NCBI RefSeq assembly: GCF_014851915.1 | Contig: NZ_JACVAP010000004.1 | Location: forward strand, 186,001 to 250,000 | Direction of reading: 5' to 3' | Origin: Xanthomonas sp. XNM01 | GTDB taxonomy: Bacteria > Pseudomonadota > Gammaproteobacteria > Xanthomonadales > Xanthomonadaceae | DNA length: 64,000 bases | Notes under the pieces: model-generated | Told to the model about the DNA's origin: nothing | What the model saw: only the letters and a program-made list of their open reading frames with translations | Database searches by the model: none | In this document: one piece after another, positions 26,175 to 33,937 of the stretch | Layout: every line of letters begins with the position of its first letter | How positions within the stretch are numbered: position 1 is the stretch's first letter | Position numbers and translations under genes: made by a program

Positions 26175-27947
26175 TCAGGCGCTGAGCGCGGGCGTGTCGC
26201 GCGCGACGTGGACGCCGAGCCGGTGGCGCTTTGCGTGCCGCTTGGCCGCCGCCGCACGCGAGGCGATCTCTTCGGCGCCGACATCCTCGCCGGGTGCGAT
26301 CTCGACCACGCCGATGGTGAGCGTGGTCAGCGGAAAGGTCGCATAGCGGCCGGCGCGGTCCTCGCCCTCGAGCACGCCGCGGGCGAGATCGCCGGCATCG
26401 AACAGCCCGCGCGCGGAGGCATTGAACTCGGCCACCACCGCCTGGCAGCGGCGCTCCCAGTCCGCGCTCTGCAGCAGCACCACGAAGTCGTCGCCGCCGA
26501 CGTGGCCGACGAAGTCCCAGGCCGGGTCGACGTGCTTGAGCAGGGTCGAGGCGACCAGCCGGATCATGCCGTCGCCGCGGAAATAGCCGTACTGGTCGTT
26601 GTAGGGCTTGAAGCTGTCCAGGTCGCAGTAGGCGGCGACGAACGGCTGGCCGCCATCGACCAGGCGCGCGATGTGTTCGGCGATCGGGATGTTGCCCGGC
26701 AGCATGGTCAGCGGATTGGCGTAGCGCGCCGCCTCGATCCGCATCTCGGTCACGCGCCGCACCAGCGCCTCGCCGGTGCCCACGCCGAGGTAGCGCCCGC
26801 CGGCGGTGATGATGAAGCCGTCCGACAGGTAGCGCTGGTCCTCGCCGAGCAGGATCTCGGACATCGCATCCACGCTCTGTTCGACGTCACAGACGATCGG
26901 CGCGGCATGCATCAGCTGCGTGCACGGCTTGCGTCCGAGCAGTTCGCGCGCGAACGGCACCGCCATGCGCTCGTTGAACACGCGGCGGTTGAGCAGGCCC
27001 AGCGGCTGCGCGTGGCGGTCCACCACCGGCAGCGCGTGCAGCTGGCTGTGGGTACGGAACAGCTGCTCGGCGTCGAAGTTGGTCGCCTCCTCGCTGAGCG
27101 ACGGCGCATCCAGCAGCAGGTGCCGCGCACTCATCCGCCGGAACCCGGAGGGACGCTCGCTGCGTGGCCACACCGGGCGCATCGCCTGCTGCGCGTGGGT
27201 CACGCTGGCGGGCACGACCTCCACCACCTGCGGGGCCGGGCGCCCGAGCAGGTAGCCCTGCGCGAACCGGATCCCGAGGTCGCGCACGATGGCCAGGTCC
27301 TCGAGCCGTTCGATGCCCTCGGCGACCAGGTCGGCGCCGAGGCTGTCGGCGACCTGGACCAGGGCGCGCACAATCGCCAGGCGGCCGGCGCTGGCGGCGA
27401 TGTCGTGGACCAGGTAGCGGTCGATCTTGACGTACTCCGGCGCCAGTTCGTGCCAGAGCCGGAAGTTGGAATGGCCGTTGCCGAAGTCGTCCAGCGCGAT
27501 GCGCACGCCGGCCGCCCGCAGGTAGCCGAGCGTGTCGGCCAGGCGACCGTCGTCCTCGACGATGTCGCGCTCGGCGATCTCGATCACGAAGCGGCCCAGG
27601 TCGTAGCCGGCCGACTGCAGCGTCTCGATCAGCTGCTGCGGCCGCAGCGCCTCCTGCAGGATCGCGTGCGCGCTGAGGTTGACCAGCAGGCGCCCGCCAC
27701 GCGCGAAGTCGAAGCCACCGGCCACCGTACGCGCCGCCAGGATCTCCAGTTCCGCCAGGCGGCCGCGCGCGCGCGCCGCGTCGAGCAGTTCCAGCGGCGA
27801 GCGCGCGGAACCGGTCATCCGCATCAGGCCCTCATGGGCGACCACGCGGTTGTCGTCCAGACGCACCACCGGCTGGTACACGGCGTGCAGCCCGCCGGGG
27901 GCGAATGCGGCGTCGAGCATCGCGTCTGGCGTGCGAGTGGATGACAT
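26175..27947 (-). CDS. EAL-CBS-GGDEF cyclic-di-GMP protein
   Basis: 590 residues, no membrane segment. The EAL phosphodiesterase domain is N-terminal (about 12-245) with the motif as EGL in AHEGLMR; catalytic-site residues look kept (LLVNLS, EIAERD, ALDDFGNG, VKID, AEGIE). A CBS pair follows (about 280-400), then GGDEF (about 415-575) with signature GGDDF. The inhibitory RxxD site is absent (PAWD at that place), so product inhibition is probably lost. Both domains may be active, with the CBS pair sensing an adenine nucleotide. It converges on the copper receptor gene. Confidence 0.9.
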   Translation of the reverse strand: MSSTRTPDAMLDAAFAPGGLHAVYQPVVRLDDNRVVAHEGLMRMTGSARSPLELLDAARARGRLAELEILAARTVAGGFDFARGGRLLVNLSAHAILQEALRPQQLIETLQSAGYDLGRFVIEIAERDIVEDDGRLADTLGYLRAAGVRIALDDFGNGHSNFRLWHELAPEYVKIDRYLVHDIAASAGRLAIVRALVQVADSLGADLVAEGIERLEDLAIVRDLGIRFAQGYLLGRPAPQVVEVVPASVTHAQQAMRPVWPRSERPSGFRRMSARHLLLDAPSLSEEATNFDAEQLFRTHSQLHALPVVDRHAQPLGLLNRRVFNERMAVPFARELLGRKPCTQLMHAAPIVCDVEQSVDAMSEILLGEDQRYLSDGFIITAGGRYLGVGTGEALVRRVTEMRIEAARYANPLTMLPGNIPIAEHIARLVDGGQPFVAAYCDLDSFKPYNDQYGYFRGDGMIRLVASTLLKHVDPAWDFVGHVGGDDFVVLLQSADWERRCQAVVAEFNASARGLFDAGDLARGVLEGEDRAGRYATFPLTTLTIGVVEIAPGEDVGAEEIASRAAAAKRHAKRHRLGVHVARDTPALSA

Positions 27948-28023
27948 CGGCCGGCGAGGCTACGCAGGCTTGATGACAGTGGCGCGACGTGCCATCGGGG
28001 CGATGCGGGGCGCGTGGCGTCGC

Positions 28024-28413
28024 TCAGTCGGCGGCGGCGGCCGGGCACGGCGCGACGCCGCGCAGCGCCTCGGCGACCAGCGGCGCCGCATTGCCACGCA
28101 GCCGTTCGGGCGGCAGCGCCTGCAGGTGCGTGTACACGCGGTCGACCAGTTCATGCGGCAGGATCCGGCCATGGCCACACCAGCCGTGTCCGGCCTGCAG
28201 GTCCGCCACCGCCGCCACGTAGGCCGCACCGCGTCCGCTGGCACCGGCACGGTCGACCGGACCGGCGGACCCGCCGGCCCAGCCATCGCCGCGCAGCGCG
28301 GCCAGCAGTTCGGTGCCGTCCAGCTGCCAGGTCCGGTCGGCGGCGATCGCGGTTGCGGCGCACGGCGCCACCACGAGCAGGAAGGTCAGGCACAGCGAGG
28401 TCGGACGTGTCAT
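28024..28413 (-). CDS. Rap1a/Tai-like secreted protein
   Basis: 129 residues with a signal peptide (MTRPTSLCLTFLLVVAPCAATAIAA). The mature part has AAYVAAVADLQAGHGWC, ELVDRVYTHLQALP and a C-terminal LVAEALRGVAPCP. The YVAGVAD...WC...LV..YL...P..L...A..LV..AL....PC pattern is that of the Rap1a domain, found in some type VI secretion immunity proteins but also in many stand-alone periplasmic proteins. No toxin gene is adjacent, so an immunity role is unproven. The start at 28413 is set by the signal peptide. Confidence 0.65.
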   Translation of the reverse strand: MTRPTSLCLTFLLVVAPCAATAIAADRTWQLDGTELLAALRGDGWAGGSAGPVDRAGASGRGAAYVAAVADLQAGHGWCGHGRILPHELVDRVYTHLQALPPERLRGNAAPLVAEALRGVAPCPAAAAD

Positions 28414-28449
28414 GCCGGCAGGGTAACGCCGCAGGCCGGTGCCGCGCAC

Positions 28450-29029
28450 GGCTGCGGCGCGTGTCGGTTCACGTCGGCGTGCGCCGGCCCGTGCCGTTGC
28501 GCAGGCGGCAACCGGCGGCCACGGAACGGCAGCGCGGCGCCTGGCGGCCGATCCAGTCCGGGGTCAGCGCGGTGCCCGGCAGGTCGATCATCCGCCGCCG
28601 CTCGGCCCTGACGACGGTCTGCCGTCAGCCGCGTGGCCGGAGGCGACCGGGCGCGGCATCGGCCACCGCTCACCCATGCCGGAGCGGGCGGCATCCACGC
28701 TGCCGGACGAGGTTGTCCACACCGGGTGTGGATGAGCTCCGGGCAAGGTTGTGGATAACCGCCTGGCGGCCTTGCAGGGCGGGGCTGTCAAGCGGGATGG
28801 CGAAGAAATGACCAGCGCCGGTCGCGTGAGAGGCCGGGGCGTCGCCGCGGACCGGCGAGGTCCACGCCTGACGGACGCGCGCGCCGAGGGGCGTCATCAC
28901 CCGACACACCCGTCGCGCCTGCGCCGATGAGCAGGGCGCCGAGCACCGACCTCATTGCCGATGCAGCCGCATGCGGACGGTGCATCGCCGCACAGGCCGC
29001 GCGGCGTCCGCCAACGGGGCGCAAGGCGC
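28450..29029. other. 580-base spacer without a gene
   Basis: No reading frame with family resemblance on either strand. Its one notable element is a cluster of three DnaA-box-like 9-mers at 28713-28758, listed separately. Confidence 0.5.
28713..28758. promoter_or_regulatory. Cluster of three DnaA-box-like sites
   Basis: TTGTCCACA on the plus strand (28713-28721) faces TCATCCACA on the minus strand (28727-28735); a perfect consensus box TTATCCACA lies on the minus strand at 28750-28758. The first two form an exact inverted repeat, TCCACACC-G-GGTGTGGA. There is no dnaA, dnaN or AT-rich unwinding region nearby, so this is not oriC. A DnaA-titrating or DnaA-reactivating site is possible. Confidence 0.5.
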
Positions 29030-29485
29030 TCAGTCCTCGCCGATGTCCTCGTGCCACACGTGCGGGTTGGCCGCGATGTAGTCGCCCAGCAGCGCGATGC
29101 ATTCGGGGTCGGCCAGGTCGACCACCTCGACGCCGTGTTCCTTCAGCCAGTCGTGGCCGCCCTGGAAGTTGACCGACTCGCCCATCACCACCGTGCCGAT
29201 GCCGAACTGGCGGACCAGGCCGCTGCAGTACCAGCACGGCGACAGCGTGGTGACCATGATCGTGTCGCGGTAGGAGCGCTGGCGGCCGGCCTTGCGGAAC
29301 GCGTCGGTCTCGCCATGCACCGACGGGTCGCCCTCCTGCACGCGGCGGTTGTGGCCGCGGCCGAGCAGGGTGCCGTCGCGGGCGAACAGCGCCGCGCCGA
29401 TCGGGATGCCGCCCTCGGCCAGGCCGATGCGGGCCTCCTCGACGGCGACGGCGAGCATGGCGCGGTAATCGGGCGTGGCGGTCAT
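29030..29485 (-). CDS. Nucleoside/cytosine deaminase family protein
   Basis: 151 residues. Zinc-dependent deaminase fold with HGE (H57, proton-shuttling E59) and SPCWYC (C84, C87). The HGETDAFRKAG and TTLSPCWYCSG segments look closer to yeast-type cytosine deaminase (Fcy1) than to the TadA tRNA deaminase. It probably deaminates cytosine or a related base in pyrimidine salvage; the substrate is inferred. The start overlaps the stop codon of the upstream elaA gene in ATGA, so both are probably translated together. Confidence 0.85.
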   Translation of the reverse strand: MTATPDYRAMLAVAVEEARIGLAEGGIPIGAALFARDGTLLGRGHNRRVQEGDPSVHGETDAFRKAGRQRSYRDTIMVTTLSPCWYCSGLVRQFGIGTVVMGESVNFQGGHDWLKEHGVEVVDLADPECIALLGDYIAANPHVWHEDIGED

Positions 29486-29985
29486 GGTGTGGTCCTCGTG
29501 GCGTCCGGCGCGGGGTCGCGCTGCATGTCGATGTGGGGGATGCCGTCTTCCAGATACACCTCGGAGACAGGCGTGAAGCCGTGCTTTCCATACCAGGCCT
29601 GCAGGTGCGCCTGCGCGCCCAGGCGCAGCGCGTGGCCGGGCCAGGCCCGTTCCGCCTGTTCGACGCCCTGGCGCATCAGCACGTCGGCCAGGCCCTGGCC
29701 GCGGAACGCCGCGGCGATCACCACCCGGCCGATGCTCGGCGTGTCGTAGCCCATGCCCGGCGGCAGGATCCGCAGGCAGGCGGCCACGGCGCCGTCGCCG
29801 GCCAGGCCGAGCAGGTGCAGCACGCGCGGGTCGGTGTCGTGGCCGTCCAGCTCGGGATAGGGGCAGGCCTGCTCGACCACGAACACATCGGTGCGCAGCT
29901 TCAGCATCGCGTACAGCAGGATCGGATCGAACTGGTCCAGGCGCAGCGTGCGCCAGTCCAGCATGGGATGCGTGTGGCTCTTCAT
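29482..29985 (-). CDS. elaA: GNAT acetyltransferase, ElaA family
   Basis: 167 residues. LYAMLKLRTDVFVVEQACPYPELDGHD is the ElaA signature, followed by a beta strand with RILP, the acetyl-CoA site IGRVVIAAAFRGQGLADVLM and a C-terminal GFTPVSEVYLEDGIPHIDM. E. coli ElaA is 153 residues. Substrate unknown. The ATG at 29985 is used; a second in-frame ATG at 29994 would add three residues. First gene of a two-gene unit with the deaminase, divergent from ubiE with 137 bases between starts. Confidence 0.88.
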   Translation of the reverse strand: MKSHTHPMLDWRTLRLDQFDPILLYAMLKLRTDVFVVEQACPYPELDGHDTDPRVLHLLGLAGDGAVAACLRILPPGMGYDTPSIGRVVIAAAFRGQGLADVLMRQGVEQAERAWPGHALRLGAQAHLQAWYGKHGFTPVSEVYLEDGIPHIDMQRDPAPDATRTTP

Positions 29986-30106
29986 CGGCGCCATCTTAAG
30001 GACGCCGCGCCGATACGGCGACAGCGTGCACGCGCCGCGCCGGCGAAGGCCGCGTGGCGGTCGCGCGCGCGGCCGGCCACGAGATGCCGCATCGCGGCGG
30101 CGACGG

Positions 30107-30115
30107 TGCGATAAT
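30107..30115 (+). promoter_or_regulatory. Extended -10 element of ubiE
   Basis: TGCGATAAT fits an extended -10 (TGNTATAAT with one change). It ends 7 bases before the ubiE ATG at 30123, so transcription would start at or next to the start codon and the message would be leaderless or nearly so. Confidence 0.5.
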
Positions 30116-30122
30116 CGCGGCC

Positions 30123-30887
30123 ATGAGCGCATCCCCCGACAAGCAAGACGGCACCACCCACTTCGGTTTCCGCGACGTCCCCACCGGCGACAAGCAGAAG
30201 CTGGTCGGGCAGGTGTTCACCTCGGTCGCACGCAACTACGACCTGATGAACGACCTGATGAGCCTGGGCATCCACAGGGTCTGGAAGCGCTACTACACCG
30301 CCACCTGCCAGGTGAAGCCGGGCGACCGCGTGCTCGACCTTGCAGGCGGCACCGGCGACATCGCCGCGCTGCTGAAGTCGCGGGTCGGCGCCGATGGCCA
30401 GATCGTGCTGGGCGACATCAACGCCGGCATGCTCTCGGTCGGCCGCGACCGTCTGACCGACCGCGGCCTGGTCGCGGGTCTGGACTACGTGCAGTGCAAC
30501 GCCGAGAAGCTGCCGTTCCCCGATGCAAGCTTCGACCTGGTGACGATGGCCTTCGGCCTGCGCAACGTGACCGACAAGGACGCCGCGCTGCGCGAGATCC
30601 GGCGCGTGCTCAAGGTCGGTGGCCAGGCGCGGGTGCTGGAATTCTCCGAGGTGCGTCCGGAGTGGTTCCGCCCGGTCTACGACTTCCATTCGTTCAAGAT
30701 CCTGCCGAAGCTGGGCCGCCTGTTCGCCGGCGATGCCGACAGCTACCAGTACCTGGCCGAGAGCATCCGCAAGCACCCGCCGCAGGATGCGCTGCTGGCG
30801 ATGATGGAAAACGCCGGCCTGTCGCGCTGCAGCTACGTGAACCTCAGCGCCGGCATCGTCGCGGTGCACACCGGCTACGCGATCTGA
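30123..30887 (+). CDS. ubiE: Ubiquinone/menaquinone C-methyltransferase UbiE
   Basis: S-adenosylmethionine-dependent methyltransferase of quinone synthesis. 254 residues, the normal length. The UbiE signatures YDLMNDLMSLGIHRVWK (N-terminal) and RVLKVGGQARVLEFS are present, as is the SAM loop LDLAGGTGD and LPFPDASFDLVTMAFGLRNV. The C-terminus ends in LSAGIVAVHTGYAI, close to the family. Acts on the demethyl quinone at the membrane face. Stands alone, followed by a GC-rich hairpin. Confidence 0.96.
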   Translation: MSASPDKQDGTTHFGFRDVPTGDKQKLVGQVFTSVARNYDLMNDLMSLGIHRVWKRYYTATCQVKPGDRVLDLAGGTGDIAALLKSRVGADGQIVLGDINAGMLSVGRDRLTDRGLVAGLDYVQCNAEKLPFPDASFDLVTMAFGLRNVTDKDAALREIRRVLKVGGQARVLEFSEVRPEWFRPVYDFHSFKILPKLGRLFAGDADSYQYLAESIRKHPPQDALLAMMENAGLSRCSYVNLSAGIVAVHTGYAI

Positions 30888-30897
30888 ATCCCGCGCC

Positions 30898-30919
30898 CGC
30901 CCGGCTGGCTGGCCGGGCG
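30898..30919 (+). terminator. Hairpin after ubiE
   Basis: CGCCCGGC (30898-30905) pairs with GCCGGGCG (30912-30919) around a 6-base loop, 11 bases after the stop codon. No T run follows, so termination strength is uncertain. Confidence 0.45.
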
Positions 30920-31120
30920 ACGGCGGCGTCGCGTACCACGCCATCCGATGTTCCGCTCGGCGTGCATGCCGGGAGGCGGTGGCGCGCCCGCCTATCGGCG
31001 GCGGCCGCGCCGTCGTCGGTCTTCACGCCCACCCCTGCCGCGCTCATTGGCGTAGACGGCCGTGCCGGGAGCGCGGGTTACACTGCGCGCTTCCCCAGTT
31101 TCCGTCGTGCAGAACCGAGC

Positions 31121-33052
31121 ATGCGTGTCCCCTTCCTGTTGCTGTCCCTTGCGATGATCGCCACCACCAGCGGTTGTTCCGGCGAAGACGCCACCCCTGC
31201 GGCCCCCGCCGCCAGCGATGCGCCGGCCACTGCGGCGGCCACCGCCCCGGCCGATGCCCGCCGCCACGACGAGAGCTCCTACGCCCAGCCCGAGAAGGTC
31301 CGCATCGCCGACCTGGCGCTGGACCTGAAGCTGGATTTCGACGCCAGGCAGCTGTCCGGCAGCGCCACCTACACCCTGGAGTGGGTCGATGGCAGCGCGA
31401 CCGAGCTGGTCCTGGACACCCGCGACCTGGCCATCGCCAAGGTCGAGGCCGGGCGCGGCAGCGACTGGGCCGCGCTGGACTACGCGCTGGCCGACGCCGA
31501 CCCGGTGTTCGGCAGCAAGCTGACCGTGCAGGTGCCCGAGCGCGACGCGAAGGTGCGGGTGACCTACACCACCTCGCCGGCCGCCTCCGGCCTGCAGTGG
31601 CTGGAGCCGGGCATGACCGAGGGCAAGCAGCTGCCCTTCATGTTCAGCCAGTCGCAGGCGATCCACGCGCGCAGCTGGGTGCCGCTGCAGGACACCCCGG
31701 GCGTGCGTTTCACCTACAGCGCGCACGTCACCAGCCGCCCGGACGTGATGGTGCTGATGAGCGCCGACAACGACCCGGCCGCGGCCCGCGACGGCGACTA
31801 CACCTTCGCGATGCCGCAGGCGATCCCGTCCTACCTGCTGGCGATCGCCGCCGGCGACCTGGTGTTCAAGCCGGTCTCGCCGCGCAGCGGCGTCTGGGCC
31901 GAGCCGGCGATGGTCGACCGCGCGGTCGAGGAGTTCGCCGACACCGAGAAGATGATCGCCACCACCGAGCAGCTCTACGGTCCCTACCGCTGGGAGCGCT
32001 ACGACATGCTGGTGCTGCCGCCGTCGTTCCCGTTCGGCGGCATGGAGAATCCGCGCCTGACCTTCGTCACCCCGACCGTGATCGTCGGCGACAAGTCGCT
32101 GGTCTCGCTGATCGCCCATGAGCTGGCGCACAGCTGGTCGGGCAACCTGGTGACCAATGCCAGCTGGAAGGACATCTGGCTCAACGAGGGATTCACCACC
32201 TACGTGCAGGCGCGCATCACCGAGGCCGTCTACGGCAACGAGGCCGCCGAGATGGAGCGCCAGATCGACCAGGCCGACCTGGCCGCCGAGCTCGAGGACA
32301 CCGCCGACGGCGCCCAGCTGCTGGCGCTGGCGCCCCTGGGCACCCAGGACCCGGACGAGGCCCTGAGCGGCGTGCCGTACAACAAGGGCGCCTGGTTCCT
32401 GCAGTTCCTGGAGCAGCGCTTCGGCCGCGACCTGTTCGACCCGTTCCTGCGTGGCTGGTTCGACGACCATGCCTTCCAGAGCGCGACCACCGACCAGTTC
32501 GTCGCCTACCTGCGCAAGCACCTGCTGGCCAAGAACCCGAACGCGGTCAGCGACGCCGAGCTCGACGCCTGGCTCAACCAGCCCGGCATCCCGGCCACCG
32601 CGCAGAAGGCGCAGTCGCGTGGCTTCGCCATCGTCGACACCGCGCGCATCGCCTGGCGTGGCAGCGCGGTGCTGCCGAGCGCGCAGGTGACCAGCGAGTG
32701 GACCACCCAGCAGTGGGTGCACTTCATCGACGGCATGGGCGAGACCCTCAAGCCCGAGCAACTGTCGCAGCTGGACACCGCCTACCGCTTCACCGGCACC
32801 GCCAACGGCGAGATCGCGATGCGCTGGTATCCGCTGGCGATCCGCAGCGGCTACCGCCAGGCCTGGCCGGAAGCCGGTGCCTTCATCGAGCGGGTCGGCC
32901 GGCGCAAGCTGATCATGCCGATCTACACCGAGCTGGCGAAGACGCCCGAAGGCCTGGCCTTCGCCCGCGAGGCCTTCGCCAAGGCACGCCCGGGCTACCA
33001 CCCGATCACGACCGGGTCGGTCGAGGCGCTGCTGGACAAGGCCGGGCAGTGA
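31121..33052 (+). CDS. M1 family aminopeptidase lipoprotein (LTA4H-like)
   Basis: 643 residues. Lipoprotein signal ending TTSGC (C19), then an Ala/Pro linker. The M1 catalytic domain shows FPFGGMENP (substrate amino end recognition) and zinc motif HELAHSWSGN (H333, E334, H337) with the third ligand E356 in LNEGFT, spaced exactly as HExxH-x18-E. The C-terminal helical part resembles leukotriene A4 hydrolase-type aminopeptidases. Probably trims peptides in the periplasm. A TACACT -10-like hexamer at 31079-31084 gives a leader of about 30 bases. Confidence 0.93.
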   Translation: MRVPFLLLSLAMIATTSGCSGEDATPAAPAASDAPATAAATAPADARRHDESSYAQPEKVRIADLALDLKLDFDARQLSGSATYTLEWVDGSATELVLDTRDLAIAKVEAGRGSDWAALDYALADADPVFGSKLTVQVPERDAKVRVTYTTSPAASGLQWLEPGMTEGKQLPFMFSQSQAIHARSWVPLQDTPGVRFTYSAHVTSRPDVMVLMSADNDPAAARDGDYTFAMPQAIPSYLLAIAAGDLVFKPVSPRSGVWAEPAMVDRAVEEFADTEKMIATTEQLYGPYRWERYDMLVLPPSFPFGGMENPRLTFVTPTVIVGDKSLVSLIAHELAHSWSGNLVTNASWKDIWLNEGFTTYVQARITEAVYGNEAAEMERQIDQADLAAELEDTADGAQLLALAPLGTQDPDEALSGVPYNKGAWFLQFLEQRFGRDLFDPFLRGWFDDHAFQSATTDQFVAYLRKHLLAKNPNAVSDAELDAWLNQPGIPATAQKAQSRGFAIVDTARIAWRGSAVLPSAQVTSEWTTQQWVHFIDGMGETLKPEQLSQLDTAYRFTGTANGEIAMRWYPLAIRSGYRQAWPEAGAFIERVGRRKLIMPIYTELAKTPEGLAFAREAFAKARPGYHPITTGSVEALLDKAGQ

Positions 33053-33058
33053 CGCACG

Positions 33059-33083
33059 GGGCCGGCCGCGGCGCGGCCGGCCC
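33059..33083 (+). terminator. Hairpin after M1 aminopeptidase gene
   Basis: GGGCCGGCCGC (33059-33069) pairs exactly with GCGGCCGGCCC (33073-33083), 3-base loop, starting 7 bases after the stop codon. No T run follows. It lies 28 bases before the next gene and may reduce read-through. Confidence 0.5.
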
Positions 33084-33110
33084 TGCAGCAGGCGCGACGA
33101 GGAGACCGCG

Positions 33111-33833
33111 ATGACGATCCGACGGGCGATGACGGTGTCGCTGCTGGCGCTGGCCCTGGCCGCCTGCGGCGACCGCGAGGCCGAGCGGCAGGCCCAGGCC
33201 GCGGCCGAAGCGCAGGCGCGCGAGCAGGCCGCCGCGCAGCTGCAGCGCGAGTTCGACGCCGCGGTGCAGGGCGGCAACTGGGAGCTGGCCCGCGTGCATG
33301 GCGTGGCCCTGCTGGACCAGTACCCGGGTACGCCGGCGGCCGAGACGGTCGAGCCGGCGCTGGCCGAGGTCCGGGCCAAGGCCGATGCCGCGCGCGAGCA
33401 GCGCCGGCTGGCCGCGTTGTGGAACTACGCGCGGGTCGCGGCGGGCAAGGGCGAGCAGCGCTCGGCGGCGATCTTCAGCCGCGAGCCGCTGGACACCGGC
33501 GCCGGTGCGGCGCGTCCGGTGCAGCTGGTGTTCCGCGACCATCCGGACTGGAAGCGCAGCGCCTATCTGGTGCTGGAGAACGGCGATTTCGACTGCTACG
33601 GCGGCTGCAGGCTGCAGGTGGGCTTCGGCGGGACCACCCGCGCGATGTCGGCCTGGCGCCCGCGCACCGACGAGGCCATCGCACTGTTCATCGAGGACCA
33701 CAAGGGCCTGTGGAAGCGGCTGGACGGCGCCGGCACGCTGAGCATCGCGATCCCGCTGAAGGACGCCGGGACCCGCACGGTGGAGTTCGAGGTCGACGGC
33801 CTGGACCGCAGCCAGATGCCGGGCTGGGACTGA
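33111..33833 (+). CDS. Lipoprotein of unknown function
   Basis: 240 residues. Signal ends LALAAC (C19). Residues 20-105 are Ala/Glu/Arg-rich and look coiled coil (AERQAQAAAEAQAREQAAAQLQ), with a short tetratricopeptide-like stretch (GGNWELARVHGVALLDQYPGTPAAE). The C-terminal half is beta-rich with GDFDCYGGCRLQVGF, a Cys-x3-Cys pair that may be disulphide-bonded, and an ending EFEVDGLDRSQMPGWD. I do not recognise the family. It may be co-transcribed with the aminopeptidase. Confidence 0.75.
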   Translation: MTIRRAMTVSLLALALAACGDREAERQAQAAAEAQAREQAAAQLQREFDAAVQGGNWELARVHGVALLDQYPGTPAAETVEPALAEVRAKADAAREQRRLAALWNYARVAAGKGEQRSAAIFSREPLDTGAGAARPVQLVFRDHPDWKRSAYLVLENGDFDCYGGCRLQVGFGGTTRAMSAWRPRTDEAIALFIEDHKGLWKRLDGAGTLSIAIPLKDAGTRTVEFEVDGLDRSQMPGWD

Positions 33834-33937
33834 CCGCGCGCCGCGACCGAGGTTCAGGGCCGTCGCTGGCGGCCGCTAGACAGGAAGCCGGCGCGGGATG
33901 ACCGGCGCCGCGGCCCGGGACGGGCTCACACCAGACC

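Noticed and set aside
28713-28758. Chromosomal origin oriC
   Set aside because: No dnaA, dnaN or rpmH neighbours and no AT-rich unwinding region.
29030-29485. TadA tRNA adenosine deaminase
   Set aside because: The HGETDAF and SPCWYC surroundings fit the cytosine deaminase branch better than TadA's HAE and PCxMC.
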